From positions 186,001-250,000 of the forward strand of contig NC_016487.1 of NCBI RefSeq assembly GCF_000227115.2: a stretch of DNA of 64,000 nucleotides, written 5' to 3'. Shown piece after piece: positions 11,170 through 21,395 of the stretch. The stretch is from Naumovozyma dairenensis CBS 421 (Eukaryota > Ascomycota > Saccharomycetes > Saccharomycetales > Saccharomycetaceae). Both the position numbers and the translations under genes were made by a program. The notes under the pieces are model-generated. The model was not told the DNA's origin, did no database searches, and saw only the letters and a list, made by a program, of their open reading frames with translations. How positions within the stretch are numbered: the stretch's first letter is position 1; each line of letters begins with the position of its first letter.

Positions 11170-11859
11170 GTTTCTTTGGTATTAATAGTATAACGAAAAA
11201 AAGTAAAGGTATGATGGTATTCTTTCCGGTAAAACCAAGATATACTAGAAAGTATTATTATTACAGACAGCGAACCGGACTTGTGTGAAGTTCAAGCTAT
11301 ATGCTGTACTCGTGTTAATCAATGGTGAATCGACCAGGATGGTAATCCAAAGTAAAAAATCCCAGGTAAAATAATATGGAATAACTGACAACTTCGAGAT
11401 ATATACAGAGTAGAAGTTGACAAATGAGATCTTGTTTCTTTATCCTAGTGACACCAATATAATATAGGATGGTAAACAAAATATGGGATGTTCCGTTCGT
11501 GTAAATAGCTAAAATAAAGCAAGTATATTGAAAAAGAAGGCTTTTGCTTTTTCAATGGATAAGAAAGGCATGTTGAAGTAAAAGCATGTTTCCATAAACA
11601 TGTAATGAAATATTTTTCAATTTTGGAAATTCTCGCTTATGCTTGTTGTTTTTTGGCACATCTTGGATCGGGTAGAGCTGCGGGATATTCTAAGACGACA
11701 CAGAACAGATGCCATGGTCTTTTACTATGATCAAAATAAGGTGGCATTTACAGTAATACGATGAATCCATAGAGGAAATACTCTTTTTTTTTCTCTTCTT
11801 TCTTTATAAAATAATATGCTATTGAATATATGATGTTAATGTTTTTATATACGTATTAG
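11170..11859. other. ITC1 upstream region and PCL 3' region
   Basis: This 690-bp A/T-rich spacer holds the ITC1 promoter (right of 11169) and the 3' end of the PCL gene. A TACGTA hexamer lies at 11850. The stretch has no convincing small ORF or RNA gene. Confidence 0.4.
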
Positions 11860-13491
11860 TTAGATAGTTCGCAGTTCCTTTAATATCAAGATCGATGCAA
11901 TCATCTTATTCTTGGTCATTAATAATTTCTCATTTTTCAGACAAAGTAACAATGATATTTCCAACTTACTCAACAACTTTTTTGAAATCCCACACACTTT
12001 GCAGAAATATTCGTGTGAATGTACATGATCTTCTAAGAGTTTAGTGGATATTCTTATAGTTGCGATAATTAAACGATGTGTTTCGGTCGATTCTAATTTC
12101 ATTTTCAATTTCAAACTATTACTGGTGGAATCTCTTTCTAAAAATAGCGTTTGTAGTAAATATGTTGCAATTAAATAAATGTGAGAATCATATTCACATT
12201 TAGTATGTATTCTATCGAGATAAAGTTCAAAAGTTAAAGATGGAAGACTTTTCATTTTGAAATTGGAATACCTTATCATTGTGGAATCACTTGCCGCTTC
12301 ATTCTCTTGAATGTCATTTTTTGAAAGTTTTAAAAAGATGGAGAACGTTTCTTTCAAATTATTCAAAGCTTCCTGTGGTGGTATTTCAATGAAATCATTA
12401 GAGTATTTATTTAATGCATCAGCTGATAATAAAGAAGTATCTTCATCAGTGGTTCCATTACTATTATGACTCGAAAGAATACGTTTTATTGGTTTTTCCA
12501 AATTTTCAAATTGCAAAGTTTCATGATTAAACTCAGGAGAGTGTTGAATCGAAAAATTTGAGATATCGTTACTTATTGTATCTATGCCATCAATTAAGGA
12601 ATCATTCTTATTCATAAAAAAGTTATGATTATCAAGCGTATTATTAGTATTATTATTCTGTCTTGAAATTGATCTTGATAAATTAAATGGTGAAGCTACA
12701 CGTAAATGATTTTCAATTTCATGAGAATTACTTCTTATCATTGGAGGTGGCGATAATGATGGTGATCTTGATCTTGACCTTGATTCAAATTGAGACATAG
12801 ACATATGAGAGAATATATTAGTCCTACTATGATGTGAAGTTGTAATGAGACTATCCATGCTATCAATATTTGTATCACCAAATGTTGACCTTGTAGATGG
12901 TCTCGTTGTTGGAGTATCATCGAAGATACGATATAATGATTTTTCTGATAATAAATCTTTTCTGAACGTATCTATTTTTTCTAAGTTCTCTGTGATATAG
13001 TTGTTGACTTGACTTGCTGACCGTAGTAAATCTTCCACATCTTTCTTTCCATGATGATGGTGATTATGATTATAATTATCATTACCGTCATGATCATCGT
13101 TATTCATATTTCTAGACATAAGTTTTGTTGGATTGGGCGCCATAATGGTATTCAATCCATCTTCACCAGCTTCACCATAATTATCATTAAAACGGACTTT
13201 TTTCTCATTACGGTCATCGTATACATCCTTAATTGTGTCGTTGTTTAATAAATTAAATGGAGTTGATCCTGTAGTAGAGTTTAAACCGTCACTTAGTTCT
13301 GAAAAATTATTATTACTCTTCAAGAAATCCGGATTTAATGGAAGTTGGAATGGCCTTCGAATCTCATGATAGAATAGATCCATATCGATATCGAAGTTAC
13401 CATCACTGACTTGGTTAAGGTCTAATTTCGATGGTATACGTTGCTCGATAGCTGTAGTACCATTATTTCGTTCACCTTCTTGGTCGGACAT
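11860..13491 (-). CDS. PCL10: Pho85 cyclin of the Pcl8/Pcl10 type
   Basis: The protein is 543 aa, longer than S. cerevisiae Pcl8 (492) and Pcl10 (433). The C-terminal 150 residues form a cyclin box of the Pho80/Pcl class: SLPSLTFELYLDRIHTKCEY, IYLIATYLLQTLFLERDS, RLIIATIRISTKLLED and the end of the box at FCKVCGISKKLLSKLEISLL. The N-terminal two thirds is Ser/Asn/Asp-rich and probably disordered, with a His run near 140 and an Arg/Ser repeat near 240. Family role: these cyclins direct the Pho85 kinase to glycogen synthase (Gsy2) and so restrain glycogen storage. Position next to ITC1 fits either ohnolog. The symbol PCL10 follows the YGL synteny and is not a sequence-based distinction. RPL1, which flanks both S. 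cerevisiae copies, is absent here. Confidence 0.85.
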   Translation of the reverse strand: MSDQEGERNNGTTAIEQRIPSKLDLNQVSDGNFDIDMDLFYHEIRRPFQLPLNPDFLKSNNNFSELSDGLNSTTGSTPFNLLNNDTIKDVYDDRNEKKVRFNDNYGEAGEDGLNTIMAPNPTKLMSRNMNNDDHDGNDNYNHNHHHHGKKDVEDLLRSASQVNNYITENLEKIDTFRKDLLSEKSLYRIFDDTPTTRPSTRSTFGDTNIDSMDSLITTSHHSRTNIFSHMSMSQFESRSRSRSPSLSPPPMIRSNSHEIENHLRVASPFNLSRSISRQNNNTNNTLDNHNFFMNKNDSLIDGIDTISNDISNFSIQHSPEFNHETLQFENLEKPIKRILSSHNSNGTTDEDTSLLSADALNKYSNDFIEIPPQEALNNLKETFSIFLKLSKNDIQENEAASDSTMIRYSNFKMKSLPSLTFELYLDRIHTKCEYDSHIYLIATYLLQTLFLERDSTSNSLKLKMKLESTETHRLIIATIRISTKLLEDHVHSHEYFCKVCGISKKLLSKLEISLLLCLKNEKLLMTKNKMIASILILKELRTI

Positions 13492-14939
13492 GGTATATGA
13501 TATAATCTTAGACGGGAAAGCTTGGTCAAATTACCGCGTTTACTGTATAATGAGCGACAGATATGATGGTGTTCTTCCTCCGAACTACGTTGTTCTTGTT
13601 CTTTGTTCTTTGTCTAACAGCTTTTTTAGATACTACTACGTAGGTATTTTATTATATAAAACGTCACTATAAAATTTTTCATCTTTTTCAAAACTGAACT
13701 TCCCCGGAAAAACTCCATGATATTCTTTTTATCCGCCCGGAACATTGTGGTCCGTTATAGTTATGACGGTTCATAGGTAATCGGTGATTTGTACGTATGT
13801 ATGAACCGTCGAAACTATACTTCATCTTCGTACGCTACATGCTTACGTGTATATGTTTGATCTGCTCTCTCAAATACTGTGTCATTAATAATGAATTGCG
13901 AGGTTTTTGATTCAGAAGGTCGTTGCCATCACGGGTTATTTTACTCTAAGATATCTCGTGAAAAAAAAGAACCTACTATTGTTTCCCCGCACATAAAGTA
14001 AATGGAGCGGTGTTATTAGTCCATTCTACTTCATTTTACGTATATAAATCGTTAATATAACAACAACATACTATCTTGATAACAGTGAATATTGAATAGT
14101 TCATCCAAAGGTACAACTTAATACAGAGATTTTCTCCCTTGGGCAATGTCACGATTTTGTGATATATTACCTCGCGATAATATATAAACCGCAGTCTTAT
14201 TTAACAGCCGAGTATAAGTCAACTTACCCTGCACCTTGATCCTTTATAAAAAAATTATAGACGTCTATGATATGAAATCTTTTACGTCTCTTATGAGCAG
14301 TTTGGGTGAAGTTGTGTCCTTATTATCTTGATTACCTTGATAATGAGTTAGGAATCTGATGTGTCTTATCTTTGGTTTTTCTACTTTTGAGAAATTAGAA
14401 GATAACGAATGCAATATCTACTATTCTATTATCTCTGTATCCAATATAAGCTCAATAGTTAGATCTATACCGACAGATAATTATTACCAGTATCAAAACT
14501 TGTATCTTGTAGCTCTTAAAATATACGTACACTAAGCTCGATGAATAGCAGATAACTATCAATCCTATTGATGTGTATTACTGTCTATAGGTGAGTAGAG
14601 TGAGTAGTATGTTTATCGATGAATATGTTCCTTTCGGTGATGATATTCTCTTCTTTCTATGATCTAGGTTCCTAGGGATCTAGTTGTATATTTTCTTTTC
14701 TTCTCTTCTNTAAATGAGCATCAAGATAACTTCTAGATTCAAATTTTACCTATTTCTAATGTCTCTATATATATATATGGTATTCGCTGAAACTCATCGA
14801 ACCCATTCAGAAAGCGATGCCATGGAAAATTTTCACTCGTTCACTTCGTTGGTCACCTTCGAGAAACGCGCCACGGAAAAGGCCAAATAGCCTAGAACGT
14901 GATAGGCAATGCAAAAAAGGAAATATAGAAAAAAAATTA
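13492..14939. other. Gene-free region upstream of PCL, with an ambiguous base and possible LTR remnant
   Basis: This 1.4-kb spacer holds the PCL promoter (left end) and the region downstream of the minus-strand tRNA. TACGTA hexamers occur at 13636, 13792, 14037 and 14524. Base 14710 is N, the only ambiguous base I noticed. The segment around 14670-14770 (gttcctagggatctagttg, then aacttctagatt) loosely recalls the 3' part of Ty1-type LTRs. I cannot define LTR ends or a target-site duplication. No ORF here looks genuine. Confidence 0.35.
14929..14936 (-). terminator. Pol III terminator of tRNA-Pro
   Basis: A run of eight T's on the minus strand begins a few bases after the tRNA 3' end. This is the standard Pol III stop signal. 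Confidence 0.85.
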
Positions 14940-15030
14940 GGGGCGAGCGGGGAATTGAACCCCGGGCCACCCGCATATTTTGAGATTTTAAGTTCCCAAA
15001 GCGGGTATCATACCACTAGACCACACGCCC
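14940..15030 (-). tRNA. tRNA-Pro (anticodon UGG) with a 19-nt intron
   Basis: Read on the minus strand the gene starts GGGCGTGTGGTCTAGTGG (acceptor stem, A box) and ends GGGTTCAATTCCCCGCTCGC plus CCC (T arm with B box, acceptor stem, discriminator C). The anticodon stem is CCCGC/GCGGG with loop TTTGGGT after splicing; anticodon TGG is at 14996-14998. A 19-nt A/T-rich intron occupies 14976-14994, one base 3' of the anticodon, the canonical position for eukaryotic tRNA introns. The mature length is 72 nt, as for S. cerevisiae tRNA-Pro(UGG), which also carries an intron. The acceptor stem keeps the same U-U mismatch as the S. cerevisiae gene. Eight A's on the plus strand at 14929-14936 give a T8 Pol III terminator just past the 3' end. 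Confidence 0.96.
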
Positions 15031-15898
15031 TATTAATTTCTGATTTTTGGCGATTCAGTGCCAACCACATAGCACCATGATCTGTATTCTGCTGCTAAAT
15101 TATACCTGCAACGACTCAGAAAGTAATATGACACTGTGAAAGTGACCATCAGTTCATATACTGAATCCGTCTCGACTATTCGTTCTCAGTAACTCCGTCT
15201 CATCTCAATGGTACGTTCGTTATGTAAATGATGTCACATCTGCATGAATCGCTCAAAGTATCTCAACCTGTACAGACAGGACATAGATTTCAAATTGAGA
15301 ACGATACTATTTTAGTCTTCAAAAGGGGCATGGAAAAGTGCTATCAAAGGTCTTAATTCAAATAGCATGACCAATGTGAAAGTGACTACCTTTCTTCCAC
15401 CGATAGACTGTATGTTTGACTATGTTAATGCAGTTAACTTAGAATTGCAAAGCTATAAATGAGACGCATTGTAGGCACTTGGTTCTCCAACTTGATGTTG
15501 TGTAGGAAATGTAACATTTAATCAATAACACGGTCTTATATGTGTATTTGCTAGCTGTAAAGCTGTAGTAGCTCTCAAACCCTACTTAAGAGGTTCGGCA
15601 TTAATTCTACAACACGTTTCTTCAAAGTATACATTACAATTAACTCTCATCGCTAACCTAGAGCAACTCTTTTCTAAATAACTGTCCCATGTTACTTTTA
15701 TAGTTATTCTATTTAGTCTAAAATGTACGTCAGCTTCTGTTTCCATTTTGGTGCAGTTCGCATACCAATGAAGAAAACCGTATGTATGTGCGTAGTGCAT
15801 CAATTTTAATCTGATAGACTTCAAAGCATATAACAAGAAAGAAGGATTGAATAAAACCCAACAAAACCCAACAAAACCCAAAATTCCAAACATTCGTC
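15031..15898. other. Region between tRNA-Pro and MRM2
   Basis: This 868-bp spacer is less A/T-homopolymeric than its surroundings. The 12-mer tgtgaaagtgac occurs twice (near 15136 and 15376) in similar context. A minus-strand open frame of 103 codons (15582-15893) has no recognisable motif and overlaps the MRM2 leader. Just before the MRM2 ATG lies a tandem 10-mer repeat, listed separately. Confidence 0.4.
15853..15882 (+). repeat. Three tandem copies of AAAACCCAAC in the MRM2 leader
   Basis: Three consecutive 10-bp units, the third slightly diverged (AAAACCCAAA), end about 17 bp before the MRM2 start codon. They are probably in the 5' UTR. Confidence 0.8.
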
Positions 15899-16864
15899 AT
15901 GTCATTTATAATCCATAATAATATACTCCCGAGTCATCTGGGGAAAACTTTCGTCAACGATTTTTCACGCTTAAAACAAGTGATAATATCCCGGCACAAC
16001 TCAAATTCTCAATCAAGATGGTTAGAAAGACAATGGAATGATCATTACACTCGAGAGGCAAAACTACAAAATCTAAAATCTAGAGCTGCGTTTAAACTAA
16101 TTGAAATAGACGATAAATTCCATCTTTTTAATAAATCTAAGACTCAATCGATCTTGGATCTTGGCTTTGCTCCCGGTGCTTGGTCACAAGTCATTAAATC
16201 AAGATCATCTCCCGATTCGATGATTCTTGGTGTAGATATCTTACCTTGTACTCCTCCACATGGTGTGTCTGCCATCCAGGCAAACATCCTCTCTAGAAAG
16301 ACTCATGAGTTAATAAGATTATTTTATTCCAAACATTTCAAATTAAATACCATTGATAAATTACATAAGAATCATGGATATTTTCAACATATGTTAGAAG
16401 AAGAACTGATACGTTTAAAAGAAACAGAAACGTATAAGGAAGTTTTCTCATCAGATGATAATAGTAAGATAATTAAGAGTCCAATAGATATTATCTTAAG
16501 CGATATGTATGCACCTTGGCCTCAAGATTTTAATTCAAAATTTTCTATGAATAATATTACTAATAATGCTTACATTAGGATGGCAAATACGTCAGGTCTA
16601 ACCGTGAGGGATCATGCTCATTCCATTGATTTATGCGATGCTGCATTGATTACCGCTATAGATCTTTTAAAACCAAAGGGGAATTTCGTTTGCAAATTGT
16701 TTACTGGTAATGAGGATAAACTGTTCGAGAAAAGAGTTCGGAAAGTTTTCCAAGATTGTTATAGATTTAAACCCAAAAGTTCAAGAAATGAATCGAAAGA
16801 AGTTTATATTATTGGATTAAACAAAAATGAAGCCATTGATAAATTCGACGTCTTTACAACTTGA
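15899..16864 (+). CDS. MRM2: Mitochondrial 21S rRNA 2'-O-ribose methyltransferase (FtsJ/RrmJ family)
   Basis: The protein is 321 aa (S. cerevisiae Mrm2 320). It begins with a basic, Ser/Asn-rich stretch without acidic residues for about 20 residues, typical of a mitochondrial targeting signal. The Rossmann-fold SAM site is ILDLGFAPGAWSQV (about 94-107). The FtsJ catalytic tetrad can be followed: Lys in SRAAFKLIEID (about 66), Asp in IILSDMYAPWPQD (about 201), Lys in GNFVCKLFTG (about 264) and Glu in RNESKEVYIIG (about 301). Family role: methylates a uridine in the peptidyl transferase centre of mitochondrial large-subunit rRNA, using SAM. It is convergent with SEC27, as in S. cerevisiae (YGL136C/YGL137W). 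Confidence 0.95.
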   Translation: MSFIIHNNILPSHLGKTFVNDFSRLKQVIISRHNSNSQSRWLERQWNDHYTREAKLQNLKSRAAFKLIEIDDKFHLFNKSKTQSILDLGFAPGAWSQVIKSRSSPDSMILGVDILPCTPPHGVSAIQANILSRKTHELIRLFYSKHFKLNTIDKLHKNHGYFQHMLEEELIRLKETETYKEVFSSDDNSKIIKSPIDIILSDMYAPWPQDFNSKFSMNNITNNAYIRMANTSGLTVRDHAHSIDLCDAALITAIDLLKPKGNFVCKLFTGNEDKLFEKRVRKVFQDCYRFKPKSSRNESKEVYIIGLNKNEAIDKFDVFTT

Positions 16865-17096
16865 AATTATACATTAATCATCACAATAAACACTCAATAA
16901 TTTTAATATATTCATCACCAACTACTAGCAGATCGTGTAAAAATATAATGGTTTCTTTTAGTTTTATTTTTTTTTAACATTAGTTGCTGTACTTATTTTA
17001 TAGATATATAATGTCTAGATATACATGGCGCCACCACTTATATGAATAAGTGAAATTCTTTTTCGGATATTATGATGTTTTGCAATTTCAATCTTC

Positions 17097-19763
17097 TCAT
17101 AGGTCAGTTTTTTCCTGTACTGCTTCTTCTTCCTCGACATGCACAGCTTCTTCTTCTTCTCCTTGTTCTCCTTGTTGCTGTTTCTCCTCTTCTTCTGATT
17201 CTAAATCTACTAATTCTTCTTCTTCGTTTTCAATTGCGACCGAAGTCGTCGTAGAGTCTATATCAATCAAAGGAGCTTCGGTTGGAGAACTATTAGTTTT
17301 AATTCTTTCCGCAATCGATTCTTTACCTTCAAGTACTAATTTTTCTTTCCATTGTTTGACAATATCATCAACCTCATCAGAATTTAAGCCGTAAGTATGA
17401 GAGAAAATAGCAGCTTCAGATAATCTCTCTGTCTTTATTAATAGATTCTTGATACTTTCAATGTCACCAGATACCCAATAACAATTGAATGCCAAATTAT
17501 ATTTACCTTCATTTTCTGCTTCTTGAGCCAATTTTGATAATTCATTTTTATTATTAAACGAAGAATATAATAAAAATAGAGATTCCAAATCATGTGCATT
17601 AGTATAAGATTCAATAGCTAATTTGAAGTTGAATTTACTTAAACCTAAATCACCTAGTGATCTCCATTTCAATTCATTATCATCAGTAGTCAATAAATCA
17701 TGTGCTAAGGTCAAATCACCGAGCTTTAGAGCTAAGTCGAATTTCTGATCACTATCTGGAGATACTTGTAATGCTTCTTCATAATGCTCTTGATTTTCTA
17801 AAAATCTTGCTAATTTAACTAGAGAGTCCTTGTCTTTCAAATTTGGTAAAACTGAAGTCATAGCTTCTTCTAATTCACCTCTTAATGCCAATGTTTGGAA
17901 TTCTAATACTTCTAATGACACCTTATGAGAATAAATGTGGATTTCTCTGTCTGCTAAATAAACACTATTATCACGAGCCATATAACCTAACAAATACATT
18001 TCTTTAGTGTAATGATTTAAATTGTAAGTTTTCCCACCAACAAAGTAGTTTAATCTATTTGAACTGGTCGTATAAATGAAAACATCACCAACCCATTTAC
18101 CGGAAATAATATTTTCATCTAGTTCATCAATAACTTCAAAGGCATCGACCACACCTTCTTCTGCATCCACTGTATTATTTTGCAATGCAGTTTCGTATAT
18201 TTCTTTATTGAACATGAGTGAATAACTTTTTGGTTCCTTAGGTGGTTCCTTCGAATCATTATTTTCCCTACCAGTTGCTTCAACAATCATCAGCAATTCT
18301 CCACTATCAGACCAAATAACTTCACTTGGATGGACATTGATGGTTGCAACGAAATTACCAGTTTCCCATTCGTAGAAATAAAATCCAGTTGGTTCGTACA
18401 TAAGCCCACTACGCGTACCTATAACACCTAACAGTGGACCTGCAAATAATTCGTATGCAAATATACCGCCATATGTTACTGATTGAACTAATTTAAAATT
18501 TTTATAGTAAAGAATCTTACCCCTTTGAATTACAGCATAACTATTTGAATCAGGACCCCAAACAAATGCTGAAGCTTCCCCAAAACTTTTATTTCTCCAA
18601 GCCAATGCCGTATATATGACATATTCACTATCACCCAATACTGCTACAAATCTACCATTTGGTGAATGAATTAATTTTTCGGGAAGAGTATCTACAGATC
18701 CTAATTCCTTAGTTTGTAAAGCCAATGGTTCGCCTTCTTCAACTTCTTCAGTACCACGTATAGCTGCAGTGAAAATATCTGACGCAGCAGCGTTCTTACC
18801 ACCAGCCCAAACTAATTTCCCCACTGGATCCAATGACATGATTGGTTCGTCACTAGCTAATGATATAATTTTGAAACCGTTATCAAAACCGACGGCAATG
18901 TAATTCTTTTTACCAGTAGGATGAGTTGCGACACACCAAGCTCTTTCCATCCCCATGTTAGCAATTTCTTCGTGTCTATAAGTGGATGAATTCCAAGCAA
19001 TGACTTGTCCATCTTCGGAACCTGAGACGATGACTGGTAATGAGGGATGGAAAATGGCGAATGAAACGTTCGCAGTATGTTTACTTAAAGTTGCCACACA
19101 AGATTTAGTTTGATAATCCCAAATCTTAACTGTATGATCATCCGATGCGGTGACTAAATATGGTTTATCAGGTAATGGATAATAATCTACATAATTCACA
19201 CCTTTTTCTTGTCCGGTGTTCAATGTGAAATTTGGAGTAGATTGACCTAGGGACCAGACTTTTACAGTACGATCTAAACATGCAGATGCGAATGTGGTTG
19301 GATCCTTAGGATTGAATGCTACACACATGACGAAATGTTCATGGCCTTGGAAAGTTTGTTGTAAATCCCATTGTTTTTCCCAATTCCATAATTTGATTGT
19401 CATATCATCACTAGCAGATAATATGTAAGGTTTAGTTGGATGGACAGCAATGGAACGAATATAATCGGGATGAGCTTCGAAATCAGCAATTTTTTCACCA
19501 GTATTGTAATTGTAGACTCTAATTCTAAAATCATCACAACCAACAATGACCCAATTCTTTCTGGCAATGAATCTACCAGCTCTTACTGGAGTTTCTGTGA
19601 CTTGGATGGATCTGACTTCAGTTTCTGTTTCATAGTTCCAAATTTCTATCTTCCCGGAATATAAAGTGGTTAATACCCATGGTTCAGTTGGATGGAAATC
19701 AATACCTTTAACTCTGTCGGACTTATGAGTGAAGGAGACACCTCCTTTAAGTGTAAACTTCAT
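17097..19763 (-). CDS. SEC27: Beta'-COP subunit of the COPI coat
   Basis: The protein is 888 aa (S. cerevisiae 889). The N-terminal WD40 propeller (about 1-300) contains clear blades: SDRVKGIDFHPTEPW, HPDYIRSIAVHPTKPYILSA, GHEHFVMCVAFNPKDP and ASACLDRTVKVWSLG. A second propeller (about 310-600) and a helical solenoid (about 620-820, CARFLENQEHYEEAL-like repeats) follow, then a Glu-rich acidic tail. Role: coatomer subunit for Golgi-to-ER retrieval that recognises dilysine cargo signals. The frame is continuous from MKFTLKGG, so no intron is needed, although the S. cerevisiae gene has an intron close to its start. It is divergent from the gene at 20139. Confidence 0.97.
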   Translation of the reverse strand: MKFTLKGGVSFTHKSDRVKGIDFHPTEPWVLTTLYSGKIEIWNYETETEVRSIQVTETPVRAGRFIARKNWVIVGCDDFRIRVYNYNTGEKIADFEAHPDYIRSIAVHPTKPYILSASDDMTIKLWNWEKQWDLQQTFQGHEHFVMCVAFNPKDPTTFASACLDRTVKVWSLGQSTPNFTLNTGQEKGVNYVDYYPLPDKPYLVTASDDHTVKIWDYQTKSCVATLSKHTANVSFAIFHPSLPVIVSGSEDGQVIAWNSSTYRHEEIANMGMERAWCVATHPTGKKNYIAVGFDNGFKIISLASDEPIMSLDPVGKLVWAGGKNAAASDIFTAAIRGTEEVEEGEPLALQTKELGSVDTLPEKLIHSPNGRFVAVLGDSEYVIYTALAWRNKSFGEASAFVWGPDSNSYAVIQRGKILYYKNFKLVQSVTYGGIFAYELFAGPLLGVIGTRSGLMYEPTGFYFYEWETGNFVATINVHPSEVIWSDSGELLMIVEATGRENNDSKEPPKEPKSYSLMFNKEIYETALQNNTVDAEEGVVDAFEVIDELDENIISGKWVGDVFIYTTSSNRLNYFVGGKTYNLNHYTKEMYLLGYMARDNSVYLADREIHIYSHKVSLEVLEFQTLALRGELEEAMTSVLPNLKDKDSLVKLARFLENQEHYEEALQVSPDSDQKFDLALKLGDLTLAHDLLTTDDNELKWRSLGDLGLSKFNFKLAIESYTNAHDLESLFLLYSSFNNKNELSKLAQEAENEGKYNLAFNCYWVSGDIESIKNLLIKTERLSEAAIFSHTYGLNSDEVDDIVKQWKEKLVLEGKESIAERIKTNSSPTEAPLIDIDSTTTSVAIENEEEELVDLESEEEEKQQQGEQGEEEEAVHVEEEEAVQEKTDL

Positions 19764-20138
19764 CTTGGTTCCAAAATTAAATTGTCAATTGTTCTCTCGA
19801 CGGGGTCTTACAACGTAAATCACAATTCAACAATTCAATGGTATCCTGTGTAGTTGTCGTTACATAAACAATCATATATCTAGACGTATCTACGTATATA
19901 TGTAATTGTTGTCCTTTATTTCAGTTTTCAGTTTTCAACTTTCTTCGATTTTCCCAATAAATAAAAAAAAGTTACCCGGCTGTCGTGTGTCACGGCCACA
20001 CAACTGTTTTGCGTCACATTATCAAAGGGACGTCACAAATTAATGTGAGATTCAAAAAGATATACCAAGATGTGTCAAGACATAGTCAGATATATATGGA
20101 AGGATATACAGGTAACTTAGTAGTACAACACATTAAAA
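19764..20138. promoter_or_regulatory. Divergent SEC27 / 20139-gene promoter with Reb1-type site
   Basis: This 375-bp spacer lies between divergent genes. TTACCCG at 19972-19978 matches the core of the general regulatory factor Reb1. Poly-A (19963-19970) next to it is the usual nucleosome-excluding partner. Confidence 0.6.
19972..19978 (+). promoter_or_regulatory. Reb1-type site TTACCCG
   Basis: Exact core match in a divergent promoter beside an A8 tract. Confidence 0.6.
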
Positions 20139-21395
20139 ATGGGCCCTAGAATACTCTTGATTATTCAAACGTTGACATTTCTACTGCAACTCACCCAAAC
20201 AAGCATCATACCGAGACAAGACAAATTATGTACCATCAATTATGACGAAAATGAATCTCAAAAATACATTGCATTCTACAAAGATATAATGAAAAAACCA
20301 CCACCAAAATTATTATCAAGACTTGGGATAAGGACATTATTATATTCTGGATTTAAGTTTCAAAAATATTATGAAATTTCAATGATACCACCAATTTTCG
20401 ATAGTTATTTGAAGATGACTTATTGTCTTAATGGACAGATTCAATGGGAACGATTAATACCTTTAAGGGACGATATTGATTGGGACACACCGATTTGTGT
20501 TAACTGTATGACTGAAATGGAGGGGAACTTTACTATGACAGGTTTGCAATGTTTCAAGTTGGCAAGAAGGAAGAAATATGTAAGAAGGGAATTTTCATTA
20601 TTTTTCCCTGGATCTTGGGTTGGTGGGATCTTTTATTGTCAATTTGAAACTGATTTTGAAAGGCAAGAAGCATTAAAATCTTTAAAAAAGAATACAAGGA
20701 AGTTTCAATTGGGGGAGGAAAATATGGAGGGTGGGGGACGAATATGTAAGAGAAATAATTCGATACCATTGATGCCTATTTATTCAGATGATTATGGTAA
20801 CGACTGGTTCGAGTTTGAAAAAGTGGGGACTAAGTTAAGAAATTTAAAATTGAGAAAATTTGTCCCATATTTAAATACTCCAAATATCCCTGTTGAAATA
20901 TTGAATTCGTTTTTCCAAAATGTTACCAAGAATACTAATCAATCGAAAACTATTACTAAATGGGAGAGGAAAGGAATAAATGAAAAACTTATTGAATATT
21001 GGAAATATTTTAATAATATTGAATTTGAACCATGGTATAATGAAATTGATGTGGAGGAAAATTATGATTTAACGTTACAAGATTATTCAATATTAAGAAA
21101 GATAATGGATAAAGCTATAAATAAATTTGCTTCTATCACCTCTCTACCACAAATGGCAATGAAAAAAGTTTTCTCTAGTTTGGAAGATGATATTGATATG
21201 AAGGGCAAAATCACAGTAATAAAACCAAAATTTCGTCGTAGGTTATTTAAGAAAATGAAGAAATTCATTTGGAGACATTTATCTATCATTGATAAACGAA
21301 CAATGTTAATACATGGTAATATTGACAAATTTAAAGATATTCAGAAAGAATGGGACAATGTGAATATTACGAAAGAAAGATACGAGTATATATAA
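20139..21395 (+). CDS. Secretory-pathway protein of unknown function (YGL138C position)
   Basis: The protein is 418 aa. The N-terminus, MGPRILLIIQTLTFLLQLTQ, is a good signal peptide (hydrophobic core, possible cleavage near residue 20-25). The following region has several Cys residues (for example CTINYDE, DTPICVNCMTEMEG, GLQCFK, FYCQFETD, GRICKRNN) that could form disulfides, and several N-glycosylation sequons (NFT, NNS, NVT, NQS). The C-terminal third is strongly basic and Lys-rich (PKFRRRLFKKMKKF). There is no second membrane segment. The gene occupies the place and orientation of S. cerevisiae YGL138C, an uncharacterised 345-aa protein. I infer orthology from position only and cannot confirm sequence similarity. 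I recognise no enzymatic motif. Confidence 0.7.
   Translation: MGPRILLIIQTLTFLLQLTQTSIIPRQDKLCTINYDENESQKYIAFYKDIMKKPPPKLLSRLGIRTLLYSGFKFQKYYEISMIPPIFDSYLKMTYCLNGQIQWERLIPLRDDIDWDTPICVNCMTEMEGNFTMTGLQCFKLARRKKYVRREFSLFFPGSWVGGIFYCQFETDFERQEALKSLKKNTRKFQLGEENMEGGGRICKRNNSIPLMPIYSDDYGNDWFEFEKVGTKLRNLKLRKFVPYLNTPNIPVEILNSFFQNVTKNTNQSKTITKWERKGINEKLIEYWKYFNNIEFEPWYNEIDVEENYDLTLQDYSILRKIMDKAINKFASITSLPQMAMKKVFSSLEDDIDMKGKITVIKPKFRRRLFKKMKKFIWRHLSIIDKRTMLIHGNIDKFKDIQKEWDNVNITKERYEYI

Noticed and set aside
14817..15080. 87-codon ORF across tRNA-Pro
   Set aside because: Its middle is the antisense of the tRNA gene.
15582..15893. 103-codon minus-strand ORF before MRM2, considered as an RPL1 remnant
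   Set aside because: No similarity to ribosomal protein L1 motifs and it includes the tandem repeat of the MRM2 leader.
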